Assembly (NCBI GenBank): GCA_016788905.1
Contig: JAEURZ010000021.1
Span: 1 to 49,863, forward strand
Origin: Elusimicrobiota bacterium
GTDB lineage: Bacteria > Elusimicrobiota > Elusimicrobia > FEN-1173
Length of the DNA stretch: 49,863 nucleotides
Direction: 5' to 3'
Position numbers and translations under genes: made by a program. The notes below the pieces were generated by a model that was given only the letters and a program-made list of their open reading frames with translations, searched no databases and was not told where the DNA came from. Below, one piece after another: positions 8,026-16,641 of this stretch. The first letter of the stretch is position 1, and each line of letters starts with the position of its first letter.

Positions 8026-9191
8026 CGAACAAAACACGCAAAAAAATAGCCCTCGTATTTGGGACTCGCCCAGAAGCCGTTAAAATGGCGCCGCTCATTT
8101 TGGCCCTTCAATCTTTACCGCGGGAATTTAACCCCCGCATCATCGTCACCGCCCAACACCGGGACATGTTGGATCAAGTTCTCCGCCTCTTTGACATCCG
8201 ACCCCATCACGATCTCGGGCTGATGCGATCCGGACAAAGTTTAACCGACATTTCAGTACGGGCCCTCTCGGGTCTTGAACCGGTTTTTCAGCGGGAGCGG
8301 CCAGACCTGGTTTTGGTTCACGGGGACACGTCCACCGCGCTGATGGCGACCCTGGCCGCGTTTTATCAAAAGGTTCCGGTGGGGCACGTGGAAGCCGGAC
8401 TGCGCTCCCATGAGGACACCAACCCTTTTCCGGAAGAAATGAACCGCAAACTCACGGACAGCGTGGCCCTCCTTCATTTCGCCCCCACCGCCCTGTCCAA
8501 AAAGAATTTGCTCCGCGAAGGCGTTCGCCGGGACAGGATCTGTATTACTGGAAACACGGGGATCGACGCGCTCCACCAAGGACTCGCTCGGCTCAAAGAC
8601 CGGCCCGCCCTCCTCCCCAACGCGGTGGAACGGGCGGCCCAGAACCCCTTTGTCTTGGTGACCGCCCATCGCCGTGAGAATTTTGGCAGGCCTCTCGAAA
8701 ACGCGTTCCGTGCTCTCCGCCACATAGCGCGTGCGCGTCCGTCTCTCCACTGGATCTACCCGGTCCATCCCAACCCCAACGTCCAAGGACCGGCCCGCCG
8801 GATTTTAGGAGGACTCCCCAATTTTTGCTTAACGGAACCCCTCGATTACGGACCGCTCATCTCTCTGATGAAACGCTGCCTTTTTACCGTCACAGATTCC
8901 GGGGGGATCCAGGAAGAAGCCCCCAGTTTAGGGAAACCGGTGTTGGTTCTCCGAGACGTCACCGAACGGCCCGAAGCGGTGCGTGCGGGGACCGTACGGT
9001 TGATGGGAACCCAACGAGATCGAGTGACACGTGAAATCGAAAACGTATTGAACAGCCCTGCCGCCCACAAGCGCATGGCGCGCGCTATAAACCCTTATGG
9101 AGACGGCCGGGCGGCCTCGCGGATCGTGGCCGCGCTACGTCATTGGGCAAACCCAAGAACCCAGCGACCCAAAGATTTTATTCCAAAGTGA
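8022..9191 (+). CDS. wecB: UDP-N-acetylglucosamine 2-epimerase (non-hydrolysing)
   Basis: It interconverts UDP-GlcNAc and UDP-ManNAc, supplying ManNAc-type sugars to surface polymers. Motifs are GTRPEAVKMAPLI at the N terminus, HVEAGLRS near residue 123, EEMNRKLTD, VTAHRRENFG, VHPNPNV and DSGGIQEEAPSLGKPVL. The first ATG (8085) would remove the N-terminal strand and the essential GTRPE loop. The frame stays open upstream without ATG, GTG or TTG. A CTG at 8022 overlaps the previous stop as CTGA and follows AGGGGGA (8011-8017) by 4 nt, so it is the best start, giving 389 residues. An automatic caller may report 8085-9191. Confidence 0.9.
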   Translation: MTNKTRKKIALVFGTRPEAVKMAPLILALQSLPREFNPRIIVTAQHRDMLDQVLRLFDIRPHHDLGLMRSGQSLTDISVRALSGLEPVFQRERPDLVLVHGDTSTALMATLAAFYQKVPVGHVEAGLRSHEDTNPFPEEMNRKLTDSVALLHFAPTALSKKNLLREGVRRDRICITGNTGIDALHQGLARLKDRPALLPNAVERAAQNPFVLVTAHRRENFGRPLENAFRALRHIARARPSLHWIYPVHPNPNVQGPARRILGGLPNFCLTEPLDYGPLISLMKRCLFTVTDSGGIQEEAPSLGKPVLVLRDVTERPEAVRAGTVRLMGTQRDRVTREIENVLNSPAAHKRMARAINPYGDGRAASRIVAALRHWANPRTQRPKDFIPK

Positions 9192-9209
9192 CCCCAAAAG
9201 GGAGTGACC

Positions 9210-12200
9210 ATGGCAAAAAATAATCGATCGTTTTGGGCCCTCATGACCACACAGTTTTTTGGGGCATTCAATGACAATCTCTTTAAAATTACAATTGCGC
9301 TCCTGATCACCCACTGGATGTCGGAAGAAGCGACCCGGAGCTTGGTGCCCATTTCGGGCGGGGTTTTTGCGGCACCCTTTCTCCTGTTTTCTCTCGGGGC
9401 CGGCCGGTTGGCCGACCGATGGAGCAAAACCCGCGTCGTGGTGACCGTCAAGACAGTGGACCTCGGGGTGGTGGTGTTTCTCCTTGCGGGGATTTTTCTG
9501 AAGAGCGTTCCCCTGTTGATGGGAGGCCTTTTTTTGTTGGGCACCCAGAGCGCTTTTTTTAGCCCCGCCAAATACGGGCTTTTGCCGGAAATTAAACCGG
9601 AAACGGACCTGCCCCGGGCCAATGCCCTGCTAAACGTAGCCACTTTCGCGGCCATATTGATTGGGACCATCGCGGGAACCACCCTCACCCAAAGAATCCC
9701 TGTGGTGGCCGTCCTCACAGGAATTGCCGCCATCGGAAGTCTTCTGGCCGCCTGGGCGATCGAAAAAGTTCCCGCCGCCAACCCGACCCAACCCTTGCGG
9801 TGGAACCCCGTCCCAGACATAAAAACCAACTGGGACCTCATCCGGGGTGATCGAACCCTTCGCTTGAGCCTCATTGCCTCCAGCTGGTTTTGGTTTATGG
9901 GTGGGGTTCTTCAGCTGAACGTCCTGGTGTACGTCAAACAGATCATGGGACTTTCTGATTCGGTGTCTGGCGTCCTCCTGATCGCGCTCGTGATCGGCAT
10001 TGCCCTCGGAAGTTTACTGGCCGGCCGACTGTCCCATGAAAAAGTGGAATTGGGCCTGATCCCCCTTGGGGCCCTCGGACTCAGTTTGTTCACCCTGGAC
10101 CTTTTCTTTTCTCACGGCAATATTTATCGGACCTTTGGCGACGTGTTCTGCCTTGGGATCAGCGCAGGGGTATTCATTATCCCCATCAACACTCTCATTC
10201 AAATCCGCAGCCCTCGCCAGGAACGGGGCCGAATTCTGGCCACTGGAAATTTCTTCTCTTTCGTTGCCATTCTCCTGGCGAGTGTATTTCTGTGGGTCAT
10301 GAGCCGCGTTTTCAAAGCGGATCCGTCTCAAATCTTTCTCGTGCTCGGGCTCTTGTCCCTCTTGGCAACAGTGGCCATCGTGACGTATCTCCCCCAAGCG
10401 ATGGTCCGTCTGGGGTTGTTCCTGCTCACCAACCTCATTTATCGGATCCGCGTCGTGGGACTGGAAAATATTCCGTCCCACGGGCCAGCGCTCATCATCC
10501 CCAACCATGTGTCATACGTGGATCCGTTCCTGGTGGGGGGAGCCACCTCCCGTAGGATTCGGTTCATGATGTTTCGGGAAATGTTTGAACGGCCCTTCGT
10601 TCATCCTTTCGTAAAATTCATGGACGTGATTCCCATCTCGCCATCCGACAGCCCTAAACGGATCCTCTCCTCTCTGCTCCAAGCCCGACGGCGGTTGGAA
10701 GAGGGCCATGTGGTCTGCATTTTTGCTGAAGGGGCGATCACCCGATTGGGCCAAACACTCGGATTCCGAAAAGGATTTGAACGAATCGTCCGAGACCTCG
10801 ATGTGCCGATTATTCCCGTACATTTAGACCGGGTGTGGGGAAGCATCTTCAGTTTTGAGCGAAAACAGTTTATTTGGAAAATGCCTCGCCAGATCCCCTA
10901 TCCCGTCACCGTATCGTTCGGGAAACCCCTCCCCCCCACGGTAAAATCCGAAGAAGTTCGCCAATCGGTTTTGGAACTTGGAAGCACCGCTTTCGAACAT
11001 CGGCTGGAAGAACTCAAACCGCTTCACCAACACTTTTTTCGGCAAGCTCAGCGCCAATGGGGCCTAGAGGCCGTGGTCGACACCACGGGAGTTCGGCTGA
11101 CCTACGGACGCCTGGCCACGGGAGCGATTTTGGTTTCAAAACAATTTCGAAAAGTTCTCCCTTCTGATAAAAATGTGGGCGTTCTTCTCCCACCAGGCGT
11201 CGGAGGGGTTATCGCGAACCTCGGGCTCCTCTTCGACGGACGTGTGCCGGTCCATTTAAATTATTCGCTGGGTCGAGAAGTGATTGACCACATTTGCCGG
11301 GAGGCGGGGGTAACGAAAATAATCACCGCTCACAAAATGCTGGACGCCCTCAAATGGGGAGACGACCCGCGGATGGTTTTCTTGGAAGACATTCCCCGGC
11401 CCGGGAAACTGAAGGGGCTCATCTCTTATCTCGGGTTTAGACTCATGCCGGCGTGGATGGTGGAAAAAATGGTGGTTCCCCACTCCAACGTTGGGCCCAC
11501 GGACTTGGCCACAATCCTCTTTACAAGCGGAAGCACTGGGTTGCCAAAAGGCGTCATGCTCACCCATTCCAATATTCATTCGAACATTCAAGGCCTTCAG
11601 GAAACATTCCAATTAACATCCAAAGACACAATTCTTGGTGTCTTGCCCTTCTTCCATTCGTTTGGGTTCACCGCCACGCTCTGGCTGCCCCTGCTGGCGG
11701 GTTGTCGCGCGGCCTACCACCGGAGTCCCTTGGAAGCGGTGGCCATCAAGAATTTGATCCGAGCGGAACGGGCGTCTGTCCTCCTCGCCACCCCCACTTT
11801 TCTCCAAATGTGGGTGAAAAAGTTTACCCGGGAAGACGTGGCCTCCCTCCGTTTTGTTTTGACGGGAGCGGAAAAATTATCGCTCGCGTTCGCTAAAGAA
11901 TTCTCCGAGACCATGGGCGTACCGATCTTAGAGGGGTACGGCACCACGGAACTGTCGCCCGCGGCGTGTGTCAGCGTGTTGAGCGTTCAGCACGCCACAG
12001 AAAACCAAACCGGATGGAAACCAGGGAAAGTGGGTCGTCCTCTTCCGGGGGTGACGGTAAAGATTGTCGATCCCAAAACAGGCGAACGGCAACCGGAGGG
12101 AGTCCCTGGACTTCTGTTGGTCAAAGGGCCCAACGTGATGAGAGGGTATTGGAATCAACCGGAAAAAACAGCTGAAGTTTTGAACGAGGGATGGTACAAC

Positions 12201-12593
12201 ACCGGAGACATCGCCCGCGTGGATGAAGAGGGGTTCGTCGAAATCACCGACCGATTGTCTCGTTTTTCAAAGATCGGAGGGGAAATGGTGCCCCACATGC
12301 TGGTGGAACAAAAACTGGCGGAATTCGCCGGCGAATCGGAGGCGCGTTTTTTGGTGTTGTCCGTCCCGGATGAAAAAAAAGGCGAACGGCTCGTGGTTTT
12401 AATCCACAACCTCCTCCAAACAGTAACCACTCTCCATGAGAAACTTGAAAAGTCGACGATGCCAAAACTGTGGGTTCCCGATAAGAGATCGATTTTCCAA
12501 ATCGATGAATGGCCCGCGCTGGCCTCCGGAAAAGTGGATTTGATTAAAGCCAAATCCCTCGCGGAGAAGTTGACCTCCTCCCCACCCAAGTGA
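9210..12593 (+). CDS. Fused lysophospholipid transporter / 2-acyl-GPE acyltransferase / acyl-ACP synthetase (LplT-Aas)
   Basis: The protein has 1127 residues with three parts. Residues ~1-405 form an MFS transporter like LplT, which flips lysophospholipids across the inner membrane. Residues ~415-600 form a PlsC acyltransferase with the HX4D motif NHVSYVDPF near residue 431 and FAEGAITR. Residues ~620-1127 form an AMP-forming acyl-ACP synthetase with LFTSGSTGLPKG near residue 768, EGYGTTELSP near 907 and GWYNTGDIARVDEEGF near 996. In E. coli these are two adjacent genes, lplT and aas; a single-chain fusion is known in other phyla. It would re-acylate lysophosphatidylethanolamine made during lipoprotein maturation. 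The ATG at 9210 is preferred over GTG at 9204 because AGGGAG ends 5 nt before it. Confidence 0.92.
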   Translation: MAKNNRSFWALMTTQFFGAFNDNLFKITIALLITHWMSEEATRSLVPISGGVFAAPFLLFSLGAGRLADRWSKTRVVVTVKTVDLGVVVFLLAGIFLKSVPLLMGGLFLLGTQSAFFSPAKYGLLPEIKPETDLPRANALLNVATFAAILIGTIAGTTLTQRIPVVAVLTGIAAIGSLLAAWAIEKVPAANPTQPLRWNPVPDIKTNWDLIRGDRTLRLSLIASSWFWFMGGVLQLNVLVYVKQIMGLSDSVSGVLLIALVIGIALGSLLAGRLSHEKVELGLIPLGALGLSLFTLDLFFSHGNIYRTFGDVFCLGISAGVFIIPINTLIQIRSPRQERGRILATGNFFSFVAILLASVFLWVMSRVFKADPSQIFLVLGLLSLLATVAIVTYLPQAMVRLGLFLLTNLIYRIRVVGLENIPSHGPALIIPNHVSYVDPFLVGGATSRRIRFMMFREMFERPFVHPFVKFMDVIPISPSDSPKRILSSLLQARRRLEEGHVVCIFAEGAITRLGQTLGFRKGFERIVRDLDVPIIPVHLDRVWGSIFSFERKQFIWKMPRQIPYPVTVSFGKPLPPTVKSEEVRQSVLELGSTAFEHRLEELKPLHQHFFRQAQRQWGLEAVVDTTGVRLTYGRLATGAILVSKQFRKVLPSDKNVGVLLPPGVGGVIANLGLLFDGRVPVHLNYSLGREVIDHICREAGVTKIITAHKMLDALKWGDDPRMVFLEDIPRPGKLKGLISYLGFRLMPAWMVEKMVVPHSNVGPTDLATILFTSGSTGLPKGVMLTHSNIHSNIQGLQETFQLTSKDTILGVLPFFHSFGFTATLWLPLLAGCRAAYHRSPLEAVAIKNLIRAERASVLLATPTFLQMWVKKFTREDVASLRFVLTGAEKLSLAFAKEFSETMGVPILEGYGTTELSPAACVSVLSVQHATENQTGWKPGKVGRPLPGVTVKIVDPKTGERQPEGVPGLLLVKGPNVMRGYWNQPEKTAEVLNEGWYNTGDIARVDEEGFVEITDRLSRFSKIGGEMVPHMLVEQKLAEFAGESEARFLVLSVPDEKKGERLVVLIHNLLQTVTTLHEKLEKSTMPKLWVPDKRSIFQIDEWPALASGKVDLIKAKSLAEKLTSSPPK

Positions 12594-12608
12594 TACGGTA
12601 AGGACGCC

Positions 12609-13916
12609 ATGGAAAAAGACAAGCCTCTGAGCGGGAACGGTCCACGCCGTATCCTCTGCATCTCCCGAGTGGGATGTATCGGGGACCTCTGCCGCCAGCT
12701 GAAGGCCGAGGGGAACTTGGTCAAATATTTTATTGAAAGCAAACACGACAAAGACGTTTCCGATGGGTTTGTGGAAAAAGTGGACGATTGGAAAACCGCC
12801 AAGGAGTGGGCCGACCTGCTCATTTTCGACGATTCCGATTACGGCAAAGAAGTCGAGGCCCTGCGAAAGGAAGGGAAAGCGGTGGTGGGCGGCACCCTTT
12901 ACACGGACCGGTTGGAAGACGATCGGGATTTCGGTCAGCAAGAAATGAAAGCCGCTGGGATGACGATTTTACCCCACTGGACCTTTTCCAGTTTTGAAGA
13001 AGCCATCCTGTTTGTGAAAACCCATCCCGCGCGGTACGTCGTTAAACCGTCTGGATCAGCCCAAAATGACAAAGTGCTTTCCTACGTGGGACAGGAAGAA
13101 GATGGTCACGATGTGTTGGCCATGTTGGAACGGTACAAAAAAAGCTGGGCCCGACAGATCAAATCGTTCCAGATTCAAAAATACGCCACTGGGGTTGAAG
13201 TGGCCATTGGTGGATTCTTTAATGGAAAAGAATTCATCCTCCCCGTTTGCATCAACTTTGAACACAAAAAAATGTTTAACGACGACATCGGACCTTCCAC
13301 AGGGGAGATGGGAACCTCCATGTTCTACGATGGGGACAGCATCCTCTACCGGGAAACCATTGCCAAAATGACAAGCCGGCTGGCCGCCGTGGGATTCGTT
13401 GGCTATTTCGACATCAACTGCATCGCCACCTCCCGGGCCATCTATCCCTTAGAATGCACGCCTCGGTTCGGCTATCCGACACTCAGCATTCAAATGGAAG
13501 GATCCCTGTCCCGATGGGGAGATTTTTTTCAAGGCATCGCCCAGGGCCAGACCCCAACGCTGCGAACCAAAAAAGGGTTTCAGGTGGGCGTGGTCATTGC
13601 GGTGCCGCCCTTCCCTTTTGAGGACACCACGGCGTTTGAACGCTATTCCGCGGGCGCGGTCGTATTTTTTAAGAAACCGGTCACGGAAGGATTCTACCCG
13701 GGAGACATCAAAGTGGTGGATGGCGAATGGGTTTTGGCTGGCCAGACAGGGTATGCGCTGGTCTGCACAGGGTCCGGCCCCACCATGGAAGACGCCTCCC
13801 GCGAAGCCTACAACAGGGTGAAAAACATCATCATCCCCAACATGTTTTATCGGACGGACATCGGAGACCGATGGCGTCGGGACGGGGACCTCTTACGCAC
13901 CTGGGGATATTTATAG
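12609..13916 (+). CDS. PurD-like ATP-grasp protein of unknown substrate
   Basis: The protein has 435 residues. The central and C-terminal parts resemble phosphoribosylamine-glycine ligase: YVVKPSGSAQNDK near residue 140, GPSTGEMGTS near 230, GYFDINCIATS near 265, ECTPRFGYPT near 282, and a C-terminal GYALVCTGSGPTMEDASREAY with FYRTDIG. The N terminus is not the canonical PurD GxGGREHAL loop but RVGCIGDLCRQLKAEG. It therefore belongs to a divergent ATP-grasp branch usually annotated by similarity as PurD. It starts 15 bases after the LplT-Aas stop and is likely in the same transcript. No purine genes are nearby, so a role in purine synthesis is doubtful. Confidence 0.7.
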   Translation: MEKDKPLSGNGPRRILCISRVGCIGDLCRQLKAEGNLVKYFIESKHDKDVSDGFVEKVDDWKTAKEWADLLIFDDSDYGKEVEALRKEGKAVVGGTLYTDRLEDDRDFGQQEMKAAGMTILPHWTFSSFEEAILFVKTHPARYVVKPSGSAQNDKVLSYVGQEEDGHDVLAMLERYKKSWARQIKSFQIQKYATGVEVAIGGFFNGKEFILPVCINFEHKKMFNDDIGPSTGEMGTSMFYDGDSILYRETIAKMTSRLAAVGFVGYFDINCIATSRAIYPLECTPRFGYPTLSIQMEGSLSRWGDFFQGIAQGQTPTLRTKKGFQVGVVIAVPPFPFEDTTAFERYSAGAVVFFKKPVTEGFYPGDIKVVDGEWVLAGQTGYALVCTGSGPTMEDASREAYNRVKNIIIPNMFYRTDIGDRWRRDGDLLRTWGYL

Positions 13917-13927
13917 ATCGGGGGTCT

Positions 13928-14470
13928 TTAAGGTTGAATAAACGTGTGGTTTCCATCCCATTCCGTGTGAAGTTTTTTCACAGAATCCATCTGCCCCTGA
14001 AAAACAGTCTTTAATATCTTTTCCGCTTTCGCGGGGTCGGACTCTTTGACCCGGAACTTTTTCATCTCGCCTTCGATCCGCGCGGCCTCGGCCACGTTTA
14101 TCCGGCCGTGCATGGATTCGTGTTCGCGAAGTTTGGCCGTAACGGGGGATAAATATTCTTCCTTATTCTCGACCCGCACCCGCACGTTCCGCGCCACAAT
14201 CCAATCTTTCTCTCGGGCCAAAACGTAGGTGAACCGAAAAGATCCCAATGTCCTCGCGTGCCGTTTGCCCAGGAAAAACACTTCAGTCTTCCTCTTCCCC
14301 AGGGATTCCGAAGGAATATGGACAGACCCGAAAGGATACCGGACCGTGGTTCCCTTCGCCCCCTTCGTCGTGGTCCCACTCCCTTCGGAAGGAATGCGGA
14401 GACCGTCTTCCCCATGAAGTCCAGTCAGCCCCACGACCATCAACCCAAACCCCATCAGCCATTGTTTCAT
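13928..14470 (-). CDS. Secreted HExxH protein, DUF922-like putative zinc metallopeptidase
   Basis: The protein has 180 residues counted from the ATG at 14470. A hydrophobic signal peptide covers residues 1-20 and ends near GLHGED. The conserved core is LREHESMHGRINVAEAARI, with the zinc-protease HExxH at H117-E118-x-x-H121. This fits the DUF922 group (LKEHEQGHxDI type). An in-frame ATG at 14509 would add 13 residues in front of the signal peptide and is less likely. A TACAAT hexamer on this strand ends 6 nt before the chosen ATG, which suggests a leaderless message. The gene converges with the ATP-grasp gene, with only 11 bases between the stops. The substrate is unknown. Confidence 0.6.
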   Translation of the reverse strand: MKQWLMGFGLMVVGLTGLHGEDGLRIPSEGSGTTTKGAKGTTVRYPFGSVHIPSESLGKRKTEVFFLGKRHARTLGSFRFTYVLAREKDWIVARNVRVRVENKEEYLSPVTAKLREHESMHGRINVAEAARIEGEMKKFRVKESDPAKAEKILKTVFQGQMDSVKKLHTEWDGNHTFIQP

Positions 14471-14508
14471 GGATCTATTGTATAAATTGGATAGAAATTT
14501 TATTCCCA

Positions 14509-14537
14509 TTGACAGGAAAAGAACAAAGGCATAACCT
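14509..14537 (+). promoter_or_regulatory. Sigma-70-type promoter for the gene at 14558
   Basis: The -35 is a perfect TTGACA (14509-14514), followed by 17 bases and TAACCT (14532-14537), a weak -10. AAGGAAAGG at 14539-14547 can serve as ribosome-binding site before the ATG at 14558. It lies back to back with the promoter of the gene on the opposite strand. Confidence 0.5.
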
Positions 14538-14557
14538 TAAGGAAAGGCGGCTTTACC

Positions 14558-15628
14558 ATGAAAACCAACGTTCATATTGTCATTCCGTTCGATATGGGAG
14601 TGGAACTTGATTTTGTCGGTTCCGACGCAAAAGCCATCGCGAAAGAGGTGTCCCGCCGGCCGATCGAAAACCTAGCTTTGGAGGGGCGTGTCTTTTTTAA
14701 TGTCCATGTCACCGGACAAATCTATAAGTTCGGGGTGGGTCTTTTGGAGTTGGTTTTCTCGGTAGAGGAAGATCTCACTTTCTTGGCCTCTCTCTCGTGC
14801 AAAACAGAGTCTTTAACCGTCAGCGGTGTCCCCATTGCCAAATGGGCCCACACCTTAGTGGACGAAGTGATTGCCCACGCCAAGCGATTCGCCACCCACA
14901 CCTACGATCGTCGACTGGAAGAGGTCAGTCCTTTCCCCATTTTCGTGTTCGAAAAAGGCGGGGTTGAAAACGCTGGGGAGTTTGTAAAACACAACCAAAA
15001 AACGTTGACGGGGCTGGTGTGCGGAGAACCCCATTACGACGCGCTTTCTGAATTCGTTCTCGAACAGGAAAAACTAAAAAACTTTGGTTATTACGAAAAT
15101 GAACTGATCTTAATTAAACGATTTGGAGCGGCCATCAGCTCCTCCGAATCCCAGGTTATCCTTAATCTCGTTCGTTTGGCCTATTCCCTTTACTGGAGTT
15201 TGCGGTCCTACAACTTCCTCCTCGAAAAAGAAATTGATCAAGCCCAATCCCTCTTGGCGGATCTCCCCCCGTACTATAAATTTTGGGCCATGCCGAACCG
15301 TTACCAAACTTTTTCGCGGGAGGCCATGGACTTTGTCAAAGACAAATTGGCCATTGTGGACAGCCTGCACAATGTACAATCCAATATCCCCGGGATCGAA
15401 TCCGATTGGCATTTGAGAACCGTCTACAAGAACGTGGAACGGGAATTCGACATTGATGAACTGTCCAAAGAGGTCGACACCAAACTGGAACGGATTGAAC
15501 AATCCTACAACTCCGCCCGAGATTTCATCTCCACCAACTTTTTTATTGCCGTTGAAATCGTCCTCATTTTATCTCTCGCGTGGATGATGCTGGACACCAC
15601 ACTGCTCTTCATTATCGCTCAGAAATAG
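14558..15628 (+). CDS. Unknown protein with C-terminal membrane anchor (RMD1/DUF155-like layout)
   Basis: I do not recognise this 356-residue protein with certainty. Residues 1-70 are beta-rich (VHIVIPFDMGVEL, YKFGVGLLELVFSVEED). The middle is helical and contains charged stretches (EKEIDQAQSLLADLPPYYKFWAMP). Near residues 300-330 there is a coiled-coil-like run (EVDTKLERIEQSYNSARDF), then a hydrophobic helix (FFIAVEIVLILSLAWMML). A soluble N-terminal domain followed by a coiled coil and one C-terminal membrane span is the layout of RMD1/DUF155 proteins, but the N-terminal match is only suggestive. It has its own promoter and lies between the HExxH gene and ndk. Confidence 0.6.
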   Translation: MKTNVHIVIPFDMGVELDFVGSDAKAIAKEVSRRPIENLALEGRVFFNVHVTGQIYKFGVGLLELVFSVEEDLTFLASLSCKTESLTVSGVPIAKWAHTLVDEVIAHAKRFATHTYDRRLEEVSPFPIFVFEKGGVENAGEFVKHNQKTLTGLVCGEPHYDALSEFVLEQEKLKNFGYYENELILIKRFGAAISSSESQVILNLVRLAYSLYWSLRSYNFLLEKEIDQAQSLLADLPPYYKFWAMPNRYQTFSREAMDFVKDKLAIVDSLHNVQSNIPGIESDWHLRTVYKNVEREFDIDELSKEVDTKLERIEQSYNSARDFISTNFFIAVEIVLILSLAWMMLDTTLLFIIAQK

Positions 15629-15638
15629 GCCCAGCCGT

Positions 15639-15668
15639 TTGACAGGGAGAGAGCGCGCGTGGTAACAT
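15639..15668 (+). promoter_or_regulatory. Promoter of ndk
   Basis: A perfect TTGACA -35 (15639-15644) is followed by an 18-bp spacer and TAACAT (15663-15668). The start would fall near 15675, leaving a leader of about 25 nt that contains CTGGAGG just before the ndk ATG. Confidence 0.5.
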
Positions 15669-15698
15669 CCATTCCTCGGTTCCCCTGGAGGATGTCCT

Positions 15699-16220
15699 AT
15701 GACTGAAGAAAATATTGAATACACGTTGGTCATTGTTAAGCCGGATGGATTAAAGAAATCCCTGACCGGAAATATTTTAACCAAGTTGGCCGAAGCCCGT
15801 TTCATGATTATCGGCGCCAAAGTGGTTCAAGTCTCTCGTGAATTAGCGGAGAAACACTACATTCATCTCAAAGACAAACCCTTTTTCAAGGACCTCATCG
15901 ATTACATCCAAGGCAAACCGTACGGCCCGGAATTTGAACGGGTGATGGCTTTGGTCTACAAAGGGCCCAACGCCATCAAACGCGTTCGGGAAATTGCCGG
16001 GGCGACCAACCCCGAAGAAGCCGATTCCGTCTCCATCCGAGGGGCTTTTGGCCGGATCACCACCAAAGGCGTGTTTGAAAACGTGATTCACGCCTCCTCC
16101 GACGCCGCCGATGCCGAAAGGGAAATCAAGCTTTGGTTTAAACCCGAAGAAATTGTGGTTTCCATTTATCCTTCCAAAAAAGTGAAGGTGGAAGCCAAGG
16201 AAGAATTGATCTGGGGATAA
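15699..16220 (+). CDS. ndk: Nucleoside diphosphate kinase
   Basis: Ndk balances nucleoside triphosphate pools by moving a gamma-phosphate through a phosphohistidine. The N-terminal TLVIVKPDGLKK motif is typical. The active-site histidine is H131 in NVIHASSD, preceded by SIRGAFGRI. At 173 residues it is longer than the usual 140-150: there are additional residues between the RGAFG motif and the catalytic histidine, and a charged C-terminal tail (KKVKVEAKEELIWG). The ATG follows GGAGG at 15687-15691. The flanking genes are unrelated, and it probably has its own promoter. Confidence 0.92.
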   Translation: MTEENIEYTLVIVKPDGLKKSLTGNILTKLAEARFMIIGAKVVQVSRELAEKHYIHLKDKPFFKDLIDYIQGKPYGPEFERVMALVYKGPNAIKRVREIAGATNPEEADSVSIRGAFGRITTKGVFENVIHASSDAADAEREIKLWFKPEEIVVSIYPSKKVKVEAKEELIWG

Positions 16221-16339
16221 GCTTCCTTTTGTTTTCGTCGGAGATGAGATAGAATAACGGTTCAGATTACTTAAAAGACCCGGACCCCACCGGGGCTGCC
16301 CTCACCAACATCGCGAGGACAGCAAGTGGGTTGTGGAAC

Positions 16340-16412
16340 GGGGCTGTAGCTCAGCTGGGAGAGCGCCTGCATGGCATGCAGGAGGTCGTCGGTTCGATCC
16401 CGATCAGCTCCA
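16340..16412 (+). tRNA. tRNA-Ala (anticodon GGC)
   Basis: The 73 bases fold as a cloverleaf. The acceptor arms are GGGGCTG (16340-16346) and CAGCTCC (16405-16411), with one G-T pair. The D arm contains TAGCTCAGCTGGGAGAGC. The anticodon stem CCTGC/GCAGG encloses loop ATGGCAT with anticodon GGC. The T arm contains GGTTCGATCC. The discriminator is A16412, and CCA is not encoded (CAA follows). It reads GCC and GCT codons. Confidence 0.96.
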
Positions 16413-16566
16413 CAATTTTGATGTTCTATATCGTGCGGATCGGGGACACCGGACTGAGGCCGCGGGCGGAAGGAATGCTTGGAGGCCGCTAGGCCGGAAA
16501 CATTGATCAGGTCCAAAATTTTAACGTGTTCAATCGTGCATCATCGGGGACGGCGGACCGAAGCCG
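16374..16566 (+). repeat. Imperfect direct duplication of tRNA-Ala 3' half and its downstream flank
   Basis: Copy A (about 16374-16462) covers the tRNA from the anticodon stem to its 3' end plus about 50 bases. Copy B (about 16473-16566) repeats it with decay. The best-kept blocks are GCATGCAGGAGG versus GAATGCTTGGAGG, GATCAGCTCCACAATTTT versus GATCAGGTCCAAAATTTT, ATCGTGC in both, and ATCGGGGAC in both, with matching spacing. Copy B has lost a functional T arm, so it is a tRNA remnant, not a second gene. The offset is about 103 bases. The 3' end of a tRNA duplicated in direct orientation is what integrated elements leave, but a local tandem duplication explains it equally well. Confidence 0.6.
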
Positions 16567-16641
16567 AAGACTGAAGAAACGGGTGTCGTCTTCTCAATCG
16601 GAGCCCATCACCCGCCCCGCAAACTTCTCTAGGTATTTCCT

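Noticed and set aside
16221-16339. Promoter for tRNA-Ala at TTGTTT/TAGAAT (16230-16256)
   Set aside because: The spacer is only 15 bases and the -35 is weak, so I could not support it, although some promoter must lie here.
16271-16516. Minus-strand reading frame of 81 codons across tRNA-Ala
   Set aside because: It contains GADRDRTDDLLHAMQALSQL, the well-known false protein from reading tRNA-Ala antisense.
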